DNA of 64,000 nucleotides. Origin: Piper betle (taxonomy: Eukaryota; Streptophyta; Magnoliopsida; Piperales; Piperaceae). The translations under genes were made by a program, and so were the position numbers. The notes under the pieces are model-generated. The model saw only the letters and a program-made list of their open reading frames with translations, did not search any database and had not been told where the DNA came from. Location of the stretch: positions 1 through 64,000 of the forward strand of contig JAURVB010006616.1 of assembly GCA_033002965.1 (NCBI GenBank), given 5' to 3'. Below are positions 33,639 to 45,095 of this stretch, piece after piece. The first letter of the stretch is position 1, and each line of letters opens with the position of its first letter.

Positions 33639-36600
33639 CATACAATTTGCAAACAACACACACTACGTGTATTCTATATCATACAAGAATCATAAAGTCA
33701 TCAACTATCTATAAAAAAGTCATAAGCATGCTTAAAATAACAAAATAATCCGAATAAAGGTCTTTAGGTATTAGCACCTGGGCGCTGGGCATCAACGCCA
33801 CAACCCTCTTAGTGTTGGCTTTTGAGCACTATGCCGCTCATTCGCAGATTGTGTTTTTCACTTTTGGTAGGGTCATGGTGCTATTGTGATATACCCTAGA
33901 TTTATTTCTTTTGTTTCTCACCTGATTTAGTGAAACAAAATATAGGTTTTCAAGTTTTTTATAATAGAATTATGGGTTATAATAGGTTTTTAATATATTA
34001 TGATTTTCCCTATTTTCTCATAATTTTTCGTAGGTGGGTAAAACTATATATAATTTACAACTGTTATAATTGAGTAGCAAATCATACAAACAATCCTAAT
34101 TCATTATTTTAAACTATGATTTGCTTAATTATCATGATAATCTCATCTCTAAATATCAAAACATGACATCAAAATCAATCATGGATTGAGTTCTTAATCT
34201 TTAATAACAATTCTATATAATTCTTACATAAAACTTAAATAAAAACATGAACTTATAATCAATTCATACATATTTTGATTTAACAAACCATATAATATGA
34301 TGATTTATGATATGCATGCATGAACTACGTAAAATTAAAATCTAGGTTTTAATTACTAACCTTTAACCTTATAATTTTTCATAGATCTCCGCACTTAGTG
34401 CTCCTAACAAGAAACCATCAAAACTTGATCCAAACTAGCCAAATCTCCAAGGAAGAAGGGAAGAAACTTCATTTTTCTCCACAAAGAGGCCAAAGAAGAG
34501 GGACAGAAGGTGTGTTGCGAGCAGCCAAGGGGGAAGATGTCAATGTTGAGTTTATTGTGGAAAAAGGGAAAACCCATACATATTGTCTTTTATATACCCC
34601 ATACCCATCTAAGATCTAACTACCTACTTTCTAACCCATGTAGAAAAAAAATATTTAGGAGCTCTACCCAATTATATAACCCTCTAACCATCTAAGCAAC
34701 TAAACACTCCTAACGATTCTACACGGTCTAAAACACCTCATGTAGGACAAACATTGACTACGTCCTTGACCAAAATTGAACCACGGGTGTAATTTAGGTA
34801 CAAGACCATATTAAACATGTTTGGCCCCACTTAAATTAACTTACCAGTTAATGTTAACTACTTAGTCTCACATTATTACTTATTTTAGTGTGACGAGCAT
34901 CTTATTGGTGATATGAACTTTGTTCACATGTAACCTTGTCTAACTTGTTCACCTCAACTTTTCCTTATCCATTTATTTATTAACTTGTTTCGTTATCTTG
35001 TTCAATTAAACCTTTGTGAACGAGTTTTTTAACATCTTATTTCACTTTAGAAAATATCTATTTAACGTCATAAAACCTTGATATTGTAAATGTATCACAG
35101 TTTGGTCAAGACTTGTTGTCCAAAAGAAATTCCTTGTTCGTGTACCTCATTTTAGATTTTCCAATTTTTACCCTCAAATTTTAAAAGTGTGTAGAATTTT
35201 GATTGACATGATTATATTTTCATTGAAAACTTTAGGATGTCTAATTTCTGCTCCTTAAGTTTCAAAATTTTTGGGCATGAAATCCAAGAGATATGAATTT
35301 TTAAAGTTAACGTATCTAATCTATCCTATACTCCAAAAAAGCAAAAATTGTCTTGTATTACAGTGACTTCATCATCCATCAATCATCTCTATTCCGCACT
35401 GTACAACTACCTCATTTTATCTTTTCTCTCGATGTAGGAAGCATCCCCCTTTTCTCACTACTTTCTTTGTCCTCTTTATTTCAACCATTTTGAGGATGGT
35501 ACAAACAAGGCGTCAGGAAGAGTCAAAGAGATATGGTGATGATGGTAGTTGGTGTTAGAAGAAGGAAAAGGTGAATAAGAGGAAGAAAAAAGTGGACATG
35601 AGCCCCAACAGCCAGGAAAGAATGTGATCCAAACAAAACCCCTGAAGAAAGGTAAGGTTTTTATTTACTATGACATTAATTTTGTTTATTGAGAAGAAAT
35701 TTGTAGAAATATGTTTCAAAGTTGATGTTGTTGGTAATTGTTGAAGTTGATGATAGACATGTATGTCATTAGAGAAGTCATGTTGTGGAATTTTCAATTA
35801 ATCTGAGCTTGATTGTGAATTTGAGATATTAGGATTTTTGTCGTTCTTGGTAAGTAATGAAGTTATCAATATGTTTAAAGATTACAATTGAAATTGAGTC
35901 AGATATTAAATTTTGGATATGAAGATGATAGTGATATTGGTAAGTGCTAACACTATTAATATAGGGTATGTCATTAGAGATGTGAGCTGCAAGGATGTTA
36001 ATTCAAATTAAATAGATAAGTGAAATTGGGATATTTAGATTTTGTTGTTGTTGGTATGTACTGATTGCATTAATAATACCTATATGTTATTAAAGATGTC
36101 AGTGTTATATATTTTGACTTAGTTTGTATTGGCAAGTGAATTTCGTATCTTAAGCATATATTTTATATTAAATTGGAAGGATTTTCTTGTCTTGGGTAAG
36201 TGATAAATTTGTTAATAGACTGGTATGTCAATGGAAAAGTTATTTGCATTTGTTTATTGATGGTTATTTTGGTTCGTGCAATGAAGTGTGTGACCATTTT
36301 AGTTGACATGATGTTGGGCATGTTGTTTGCATTGTCTAAATATATTAGTTAGACTTGTGCATGTTTGTGTATTGGTAAAATTTTAAGGAAATGAATGTGT
36401 GTGTGTGTGTGAGCTATTAAAGATTGGGTATGTAGTTTACACTATTATGAATGGAGTAATAATCTCTCCTAAGGTCAAATCTATGGCTTTATAGGATGTT
36501 AGACCAAATCAGCAAATCAGCAAATAGTTTTCAACACTTATTTGACTTAACCCAAGTGCATACTAATGAAACTAGTTATTATTTTAAAAATGATTAACTA

Positions 36601-37094
36601 ACTTGAAGGTTTATAAACACATCTTCATTTATATATTGGATTTTACCTAAAAGGTGTTAAATGTAAGATTAATTTTTGAAGGTTATTATACTATTAAATG
36701 TCATTAACGGCAATTTGAAAAATTCAGTAATAAATGGATGCTATTACTTGTGTGCATCTCAACACTGATTAGGTCTAACAACAAATAATGGCTACAAGAC
36801 CATTATACCTGATTGTAATTCTTTTAGAAATTAAATTTATTTCCTATGCAACGTAGGTAAATAGTTATAATAATGATAGCCACATGAATCTATACATGTC
36901 TTATTAATGTATAGGGCTAAATTTGTAAAACATGCAAGTGCCAGTGACGAGGAGGGAAGAAAGCACTGTTGTTTAAGGGTTTGGAGGAAGTGGGTTCAAA
37001 TCGCTTGCATTTACTCTTTAATATATATTATATGACAAGTTGATGTTAGAATTGTTTGCTTTAATTTGTAGGCAAAAGAAAGTGATAGGATTAT
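33639..37094. other. Intergenic sequence, A/T-rich, no gene recognised
   Basis: No convincing coding sequence over about 3.4 kb. A minus-strand TATA-like GTATATAAAAG (34587-34598) is followed by about 200 bp of C/T-rich, leader-like sequence and donor-like sites near 34365, resembling the 5' half of the mosaic LTR at 2570-2770; it may be an old LTR ending near TGATATACCC (33887). Around 35440-35660 there is purine-rich sequence ending in a donor-like AAAG|GTAAGG, and a short (GT)n run lies near 36396-36412. Confidence 0.4.
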
Positions 37095-37165
37095 GCGTAA
37101 GCCAACATGTATTACTTTGAGAATGGCAGAGGTTGTAGAAAAGACCAAGTTAAGGAAGGAGCAAC

Positions 37166-37720
37166 ATGAGCTTCCTATGCACCACTTCTTTCAAGAGAAT
37201 GATAGATGTAGTAGGCATAACAATCCATCATACACTCTTGGATGAGCTAGTAAAATTTTGGTCAATTGGGGGCGTGTGTTTTAGCCTCCATAACTTGATG
37301 GTTATGTTCACTACAAGGGATGTGGCCCTCATCTTGGGCTTAGAAGACAAGGGTGACAAGTTGGTTTTGAAGAAGCTAACAGAGGGAGGCCTGTAGAAAA
37401 ACTTGTTTCTAGCAAACGATGAAGTTACTCAAGTCAACCTTAAGAATAAGATCCATCTATTGGTTATTCTGCACCTTTTATATTCTTTCATATTGGCTAT
37501 GGGCAATCAGTAGGTTGAGGATGCACTGTGGCCTATTGTCCTTGACTTGAACACCATTAAAGCTTACAACTGGGCTAAAGTAGTTTCCAGGTTTTCGGTA
37601 GCATCCATGAATGAAACAGCACCAATGGTACAATCTTTCCGGGTTGGTTGAAGATCAATAATTGGCTTCCTCAACAGTGCTACTGTGGTACGACAGTGAA
37701 GCTTAGATATTGAACTTTTT
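37166..37720 (+). pseudogene. Plant-mobile-domain / DUF1985-like remnant
   Basis: A 76-codon stretch (37166-37396) contains LLDELVKFWSIGG and TTRDVALILGLEDKGD, which resemble the plant mobile domain pattern in which a short helix is followed by a DV..LLGL motif. After a stop, the same frame continues with hydrophobic sequence (HLLVILHLLYSFILA), another stop, then LDLNTIKAYNWAKVVSRF, where YNWAK-like wording also fits these families. Intron-like breaks and stops follow to about 37960. Such domains are common in host genes and in genes carried by Mutator-like and LTR elements. Probably a decayed fragment; family assignment is from motif resemblance only. Confidence 0.4.
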
Positions 37721-37960
37721 AACATGCACAATTTCCTTGTGTATATCCGTCATTTTTAGATAATGTTTGTTGTATATTTTACTAGTATGGTGTGGTTACA
37801 CTAATCTATGGATAAGGCCTTCAACAACACAAATTCAACGAGTGATCTTTGGTGGGGCTAGGATCATTGGTGTCTAAGCCATCGAAGGCCTTCACCATAG
37901 GAAGAAGGATTTCTGAAGAAATCTATTCCTCCACATTAAAGATGATGAGGTCAGCTACTT

Positions 37961-38504
37961 TTCTAAATGCAAATATAATTACCTTATGTTGAAGTGAAAA
38001 ATTCTAAGTGATATGCATAAACGTGTAGTTTATATACAATTTGACAATGACATCACAAGAAGTAGTGTCAACAGGAGGCAATAATGAGGTAAGTGAAATT
38101 TGGAACCATGTTTCCATATATGGACGTGTAAATTAGCAAATAAAGAAATATGATTACTTTGCTTCAGTGTGACAAGCGGCAGAAGAAATGGGTGAACTAA
38201 GGGTTAAGCTTGCCAAATTTGTGAGGCAGTTGGCTAAGATGAAGCAGAGTCAATATGGAGGGCCCAAAAGTAGCCATAGACCAAGCGAAGTCACTTGAGC
38301 AAGATGAAAATGTGGATAAAAGTATAGACACTCCTAAGGTGTGAGAACAAAATGTAAGGTAACAAAATCAACAAGGCCAAGCTTGGGTGTGATTGGATTC
38401 GAGTCGACCATCCCATCTATAAGCAAGGATACTGAAGATTGGGTGCGACAGAGGACAAAAGGATTTGTGTCTGAAGCTTAAAGACAAGGATTTTGAGTAT
38501 CATG
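37961..38504. other. Sequence downstream of the mobile-domain remnant
   Basis: A few short exon-like stretches occur (for example around 38165-38330, rich in Lys, Glu and Gln codons, coiled-coil-like) but none is open for long. They may be further exons of the same decayed gene. Confidence 0.3.
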
Positions 38505-38545
38505 ATGATATTAGTGGGTATATATAATGAGGAGAGGAATGCTGT

Positions 38546-38578
38546 ACTGCAGCACAGCCATCTTGGCTGTGCTGCAGT
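38546..38578. repeat. Perfect 15-bp stem-loop
   Basis: ACTGCAGCACAGCCA at 38546-38560 pairs with TGGCTGTGCTGCAGT at 38564-38578 across a 3-base loop (TCT). It lies just inside the left edge of the foldback-like element. Confidence 0.9.
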
Positions 38579-38579
38579 G

Positions 38580-38612
38580 TTCCAGCCGTTGGATTTAATC
38601 CAACGGCTGGAA
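38580..38612. repeat. Perfect 16-bp stem-loop
   Basis: TTCCAGCCGTTGGATT and AATCCAACGGCTGGAA form an almost continuous palindrome with a one-base centre. It sits two bases after the previous hairpin. Half of it recurs at the right end of the element (about 41291-41306). Confidence 0.9.
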
Positions 38613-39059
38613 AATCTTCCCCCCCTTCCCCTTCCCCTACTTTCAGCCCCCACCGTTGGTCCGCCGCGCCCCTCGCCCCACCTCGCTCCGCCCCGTGCCC
38701 CCCGCCCCTCCCCCCATGCCCCCGCCCCGCCCCGCCCCTTCCCCCCTCCCCTAATTTCACCCCCCCCCGCGCCCCTCGCCCCGCCCTGCGCCCACGCTCC
38801 GCCCCAGCCCCACGCCCCTTGCTCGCCCTGCGCCCCTCCCCCCACGCCCCCGCCCTGCTCCCACCCTTCCCCCCCTCCCCTGCTTTCACCCCCTCGCCGC
38901 GCCCCACGCCCGGCCTCGCGCCCCACACCTCGTTTCCCTCCCCCTCTCCGCCCGTTTCGCCCCAACCCCATGCCGGCGTCACCAACAGCACCGCCGACGA
39001 TGGTGCGAAAAAACAAGGGCGGGGGAGGAGGGCGGGGTGGAATGGGTGATGGCAATTTC

Positions 39060-40700
39060 GTAATAAAAATTTGACTCGCTCTCAAGTCAATATTACGAAA
39101 TAAATATTAAATATAATTTTAAAAATAAAATACAATAAAATAAAAACTTGACTCACTCTGGCTCGAGTCAATACTACAAAATTGATTTTTAAATTTTTTT
39201 AAAAATACAATACCATAAAATAAAAACTTGACTCTCTCCCGTGCGGGATCGAGTCAAGTTTTAATTACAAAATAAATTTTTAAAAAAATAAAATAATTCG
39301 GTAATAAAAACTTGACTCTCTCATTTCTTGACTCAAGTTTTTAATATTATGAAATAAATTCGTAATATTAACTCTAGTCGGAAGCAAGTCAATTTTTCAT
39401 TTCTTAATATTGATTCAAATTGGGAACGAGTTAAGTTTTTATGATAAAATTATTATATATATATTTTTAAAATTTATTTCATAATATTGATTACAGTTTG
39501 GAGCGAGTCAAATTTTTATTACGAAACAACCCATGCCCATTTCCTTTTAGACTCAAGTCAAAATTCTGAAATACATCTTGAAAAATATGAAAAAAAGACT
39601 TAAAATACCATAAAATAAAATAATCAATTATAACTTAATTATTTTATTTTATGGTATTTTACTATATTTGTTTCATATTTTTTGGGATATATTTCGTAAT
39701 ATTGACTCGAGTCAGGAACGGTCAAGTTTTTATTTCCATCTCAACTTGAAATATTTAAATTTTAGTCATGTGCGAGTCAAGTTTTTATTACAAAAATTAT
39801 TTTATATATTTTTTAAAAATTTACTTAATATTATTAACTTGAGAAAACAAGGTTGGTTAAGAAAAATGAAATTACGGCAATTTTGTAATAAAAACATGAC
39901 TCGCTCCTGACTTAAATCAATATTATAAAATACATCCAAAAAAATACAGTAAAACACCATAAAATAATTTATTCGAGTTCTAACGGTTTATTATATTTTA
40001 TAGTATTTTACTTTATTTTTGTCAAAATTTTAATATGTATTTTATAATATTGACTCGAGTCGAGAGCGAGTCAAGTTTTTATTACAAAATTACTTTATTT
40101 TTTAATTTATTTTATAATATTGACTCGAGTTGAGAGCGAGTCAAGTTTTTATTATTAAATTATTTTATTTTATTTTTAAAATTTATATCTTAATATTGAC
40201 ACAATTCGAGAGCGAGTCAAATTTTTATTATGAAATTATTTTATTTTATTTTTTAAAATTTATTTTGTAATATTAACTCAAGTGGAGAGCGAGTCGGGGG
40301 AAAATGACTCGATTGCAATTTCGTAATAAAAACTTTACTCGCTCCCGATTCAAGTCAATATTACAAAATAAATCCCAAAAAATATAAAAAATACAATAAA
40401 ATAACATAACATAAAATAATCTAGTTCTAATGGATTAGTTTATTCTATGGTATTTTACTCTATTTTTTCATATTTTTTGAGATTTATTTCATAATATTGA
40501 CGCAAGTCGGGCTCGAGTCAAGTTTTTATTTTAAAACTACCCCTCTCAAAAAATATGAAAAAATAGGGTAAAACACCATAAAATAAAATAATTCATTAAA
40601 ATTCGATTATCTTATTTTAATTTTGAATTTTTTAATATTTTTTGTGATTTATTTCGTAATATTGACTCGAGTCGGGAGCGAGTTAAGTTTTTATTACCAA
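39060..40700. repeat. Array of TTGACTCG...CGAGTCAA modules
   Basis: At least ten copies of the inverted pair TTGACTCGAGTC(G/A)(G/A)GAGCGAGTCAA and variants are spread through A/T-rich DNA (for example 40050-40074 and 40120-40144, and near 39072, 39226, 39700, 40275, 40335, 40500 and 40660). Each is followed by TTTTTATTACRAAATTA or its reverse. Between about 40041 and 40290 they form direct repeats with a period near 70 bp; elsewhere both orientations occur. Confidence 0.8.
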
Positions 40701-41335
40701 ACTACCCCTGCCCGTTTTCTTCTCCGCGCCACCACTCTGTTCTCCCCTGTTTTGCCGCACCATCCCACCACCGTCGACCTCGCCGCCGGCAGCCCGTTTC
40801 CAACCAGCTACTCCGCCGTCCAGTCCGTCGCCGACTCGCCGTTACCTCCCTTTCTTCCCCCTCTCCCCTACCCTTTTCCTTCCCGGCCACCCATTGCCAC
40901 CCACCTTGCACACGTCGCTGCCGACCACCAACCCCAGCAAAGACCTCCGGCGACAATCCCTAGCCTCTTCCCCTCCATTCCAGACTCTTCCCCAGGTGAC
41001 CCAAGGCACCGCCACAAAACGGGGGTGCCAATTTGGCGCGGCAAACCGGGCTGGGCGGCGGCAGGGCAGAAACTAGGGGTACGGCGGGGGGCCGAGCAGG
41101 GGAGGGGGGGAGTGGGAGGGGGGTGGGGGGGTGGGCGAAGGGGCGGCGCGGGGGTAGGGGAGGAGAGGTGGCTTGCGGCGGGAGGGGACGAGTGGCCGGC
41201 GGGGACGAGGTGGCCGCGGATTGAACAGAGGGGAGGGGGGAATTGGGTGTGGGGGAGAGGGGGAGTTGGGGGAGATGCGGGTGGATTTAATTTCCAGCCG
41301 TTGGACAGCCACCTTTTATCCATATATAATATAGG

Positions 41336-43124
41336 TGAATTGACATTACTTTAATTTCATCAATAAGATTAAGTATATGCACTAATTGTATGCATATTTT
41401 TAGTTTTATGGACCCATAGATTGGCTTAAGGATATGAATAAAGCTAGATTAGATAGGTACATTGCTTCAGACTGATAAAGCAGACAAAACGATATGAAAT
41501 ACTAACATTTATGATTTGCTTCACACTTTATACATCTCTGAAAGGGTAAGTCATCATCGGCATGATCTTTGAAATGTCCTTATAATATTTAAATATGTCA
41601 ATTGTTATGAAGAATTTCAAGTAGAGGTCGTGGATGCCTACATGTCCATGCTCAGTGGTGCATGTCCATGCTCAATGGACAACAATGGAGGCTATACATA
41701 GTGTAAGCCTTCTCCAGACGTAAATCACTTCGCTATAAGCCTTCTCTATAGCTCTCATATTGGCCATAATTCAGAAAAATAGTCGTCCTACTGCTTGCAG
41801 GAAGACATTCACCCAGAAGTTTTAATGATGATTTCTCAATATTAGACATAGAAGTCAACTAAGTCGTCATGATTGCATGAACGTTATTCATAGAAGACAA
41901 TTAAGTCATTAAGATTTCTTTGCATTAGACATAGGAAGGCAATTATGTCATTACAACATATTATGGCATCGCGTTCACATACATTATCCATGCAAACATT
42001 GATGAAATTCATATACATATAACTTATATAAGCCTTACAATAGCCCAGGTAACTTAACCCGTCACAGTTTGGAAGACGTCTCCAATGCAAAATGACACTA
42101 CATCATTCTGGTTCATCCGACTGGACTTCTTCGTAGCATGCTTGGATAACACTTTAAAATGGCTTTTTGAAGATCAATGTAAAGAACAAAGAGAGTAAAG
42201 ATAGTAGACAATTACCCAGATTAAATATTGAAGATGACAGTAGTCGAAAATGCTATACTAGTGTACTAGGAAAATCAATATATGCCTACCTTTAGTTCAC
42301 TATTCCATACGCCAGTAAAAAATAAAATAAAAGTGATCAATCTTCGTAGGTTTGCAAAGTGAATGCAAATCATGTACTTTTTTCGTCTTGGGTTGAGACC
42401 TATACATAAAATAAATGATCCAAAACTATAGTCAAATATTTTAATCATAATAGGACAATGAAAACTCTAATATCATACTGGTAGGTTTCTTTTATTTTCA
42501 GATGTCCACCATTTAATAATACGATAGCAAACATGTCAAAAAAAGAGACAAAATGCTAGTCATTGTCGTCCTTCTTCCAGCATGATCAAGTTAGCATTGG
42601 AGGCTTGAAAGTCACTGCAGACCTGCCAAACAAGGGGCGTTGCATCATTGTCTTACAAGAGATATCACCAACAACATAATAAAAAGTCTAACATACTTGT
42701 GTACACCTGAGGTTTCCTCAGGCTTGCATTGGTAGACTATTTATGTCCAAATACCTGTGATGCACTCCACGCTACTTCTGGTTATTCATTTCTATTCTTG
42801 GGTATCACCTAACATTATAACCAAGCTGTTCACAAGAGCTACGATAGCGTGTCAACTTGGTGATGGATTGGCTCACTATGCAGTGTGTTTTTGGCCGGTT
42901 TGGTTGTCTTCGATACAATGGAGGCAATACATAGTGAAAGCCTTCTCTGAACGTATTTTACCCTTGATTGCGGTCAACTATTGGGTAAATCACTTCGCTA
43001 TAAGCCTTCTTGTGTTTGGCCGTAGAGTACCAATCAACGCAAAAGTCCTCTGGAACTTTCCAATTAGAATAGTCAATGGCCCTGATGATGTGTGGGCATC
43101 GGATGTATATTGCTTGGTGCCCCT
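41336..43124. other. Intergenic sequence with short internal repeats
   Basis: No recognised gene. Phrases such as CAATGGAGGC.ATACATAGTG.AAGCCTTCTC and AAATCACTTCGCTATAAGCC occur both near 41685-41760 and near 42920-43005. A three-fold repeat of an ATAGAAG.CAATTAAGTCATTA-type phrase lies at about 41840-41960. An open frame beginning at 42757 has an N-terminal part of about 120 codons that I do not recognise; from about 43130 it runs into copia RNase H sequence. Confidence 0.45.
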
Positions 43125-43738
43125 TCTTGATAATATTGAAAGATCACTTAAGTTATTTTGTGACAATCAATTTACAGTATCATATTCAAATAAAAATAGG
43201 AGTTCAAAGAGATCAAGTTCCTTCTTATGAAAGAAAGAGTTTAGAGTGATAAAGTTTCGATAAAGTCTATATAGAGCATATTGGGACAAATTCCATAGTT
43301 GCGGATCTACTTACTAAAAGTTTATCGCCCAAAGTCTTTCATGGGCATGTTGTTTTGTATGATTTTGATGATATGCTATTTTAGTGAGAGTTTAGTTTTG
43401 TTGCAGTATTTGGTTTACGATTTCACTCTTTCACTCTTTCACTCTGCTTTGATGATTTCATAAAGTTGGGCTAGTTGAAAGTAAGCATATTCAGATCAAA
43501 TTACATATAATTTTCATGCTACACATCCATATTTGATCTATGTCATTTAATTATGTTGAGATATGTGACCATGGATGGGTATAGTTATGACAAATATAAC
43601 GAAAATCGCCTTGATCCTATATTGACATTGATTAATGGACGAGATTGTTATTTTGGAATAATAGCGTATGTTATTTTGGAGCTCATAAGGTCATATACAA
43701 TTTTCTTTGTGTATATATATATAGCCAAGTGGGAGGTT
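43125..43738 (+). pseudogene. 3' end of a Ty1/copia pol (RNase H tail) and PPT
   Basis: DNIERSLKLFCDNQ (about 43132-43172) matches the late RNase H part of plant copia polyproteins, where DNE/DNQ marks a catalytic Asp. After frame breaks comes VADLLTKSLSPKVFHGHV (about 43300-43355), equivalent to the usual ADPLTKGL..K.F..H.. tail. About 380 bp later a polypurine tract AAGTGGGAGG (43727-43736) precedes the LTR. Everything upstream of the RNase H tail is missing, so this is a truncated copy, separate from or tandem to the element that follows. Confidence 0.75.
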
Positions 43739-44235
43739 GTTGGATGTTGGACATAAATATATATATGAATCTGGAATTGTATCATGTGCTGTTATTTAAG
43801 GTTGGACTAAATTCAATTGATTTATTAAAGTTAAATATTTATGGGCCATAAATAAAGATGTGGAATTCAATATGTACATACCATTTTCGTAATTTCTCTT
43901 TTATGATGGGTCAAATTGAAATTATGAAACTAAGGATATAAATAAGGAGGTTATAGTCTGAATTCATATGTAGTTTTCGTTCTGGTATCCTATCGTTGAG
44001 ATACTTTTATAACCTTTTTAGTGTAAGATATTTAATATTATTAAATTCAAACAATGATTAATCCCATCAATAGATACCTAGCGCAACATTAATATTTAGT
44101 TTTTTGCTATCTATTTTTATTTCTTGATGATTTAATTTGAAAAAGAATAAAGTTTTATGATGATGGTTTTATCATATGTAGAATTTTGTTAAAGTTGAAG
44201 TCTTGTTTTTAAGTTTAAGTTATAAAGGTACAACA
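43739..44235 (+). repeat. Ty1/copia LTR
   Basis: About 500 bp from TGTTGGATG... after the polypurine tract to ...TACAACA just before a PBS. It serves at once as 3' LTR of the truncated copy upstream and 5' LTR of the element downstream. The start could alternatively be TGTTGGACAT at 43745. Confidence 0.65.
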
Positions 44236-44238
44236 AGC

Positions 44239-44250
44239 GGCATCAGAGCT
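44239..44250 (+). promoter_or_regulatory. Primer-binding site of the copia element
   Basis: GGCATCAGAGCT is an initiator tRNA-Met-type PBS carrying a T-to-C change, a few bases after the LTR. Confidence 0.7.
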
Positions 44251-44650
44251 AACTTTATTTTAGATCATTGAGGATTACCTTTATTTGTGTTTAATTATGG
44301 ATTAAGATTCAAAAAAGATAAGGTCTTCAACTCATTGGGAGGTCCGCAAAATTTAGTACTAGTTATTGTCTTCGGAATATTCATTTCCAAATTAAGGTCC
44401 TCTTTTGGTAAAATATTAAGTGAGAAAAATAAAGTTATAAAAGGTTATAATTTCAGAAATTTCCAAATAAAGATACTTTTATAACATTTTCAATTTTATG
44501 TTATTTGAGATTATTAAATTCAAAATTATGGTTCAGTTATGATTAATATTTTAAAATTTATTAAGGACTACAATATGCTATCGAAGTAGCCTCTTTTGCA
44601 GAAATTAATTTACTTTTTAATATTAAGATAGTCGTTAGTATCTAATTCAT

Positions 44651-44930
44651 GTGAATATTAATCGGCCCAAAGGAAGGTTAATATTTGACAGAATTATATA
44701 TCCATTTTTAGTAATATATATGAGATAATTATTAAGATTCAATGTGGATAATAAATCGGCCCAAAGGAAGGTTTTTTGTTTGACAGGATTTATTGTCTTA
44801 TTTGATTACTGTGTTAAGATTCATTTGTGATAATAAATATGAGATACTTATCAAGCTTCCATGCAAATAATAAATCGGCCCAAAGGAATGTTTATTATTT
44901 GACAGAATTGTTGTCCATATTTGATTACTA
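44651..44930 (+). repeat. Threefold ~110-bp repeat in the copia leader
   Basis: The phrase ATCGGCCCAAAGGAAGGTT followed by ATTTGACAGAATT occurs three times (near 44660, 44755 and 44872), each embedded in ATGAGATA.TTA.CAAG.TTC context. It lies between PBS and gag. Similar GGCCCAAAGGAAGG phrases are, as I recall, found in leaders of other plant copia elements. Confidence 0.7.
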
Positions 44931-45095
44931 CATTGAGAGTACCACTTACAAATTAATATTTCTGTCAAAAGACTAAATATTAATGTTGTGCTAGGTATCT
45001 GTTGATGAGATTGGAAATTAACCATTTCTTTGAATTATTAATCTTCTTATGTGCATGTTGTTTTATTCTATTTTTCGGTTAATCAATCTGCTTAT

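Larger units (their letters stand above)
38505..41335. mobile_element. GC-rich foldback-like element with long inverted arms
   Basis: The left arm (about 38505-39115) and right arm (about 40650-41335) are imperfect inverted repeats. Both ends have a TATATA-rich edge. Both then carry the 12-bp word CCAACGGCTGGA (forward on one side, reversed on the other) and a C-rich block facing inward from each end. Both finish with GGCAATTTCGTAATAAAAA-type sequence and the TTGACTCG palindrome. The core (39116-40650) is an array of that palindrome in A/T-rich DNA. Long ORFs on both strands (222, 243 and 193 codons) are Pro/Gly/Arg-rich artefacts of C-runs. No transposase is visible and I could not fix a TSD. 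The class (foldback, Mutator-like derivative, or other) is open. Confidence 0.6.

Noticed and set aside
38417..39085. 222-, 193- and 163-codon ORFs rich in Gly, Arg and Pro
   Set aside because: They are the opposite-strand and shifted readings of a C-run block in the foldback arm; no domain and no codon bias.
40623..41354. 243-codon Pro/Gly-rich ORF
   Set aside because: It crosses the palindrome array and the right GC arm; low complexity, no recognisable domain.
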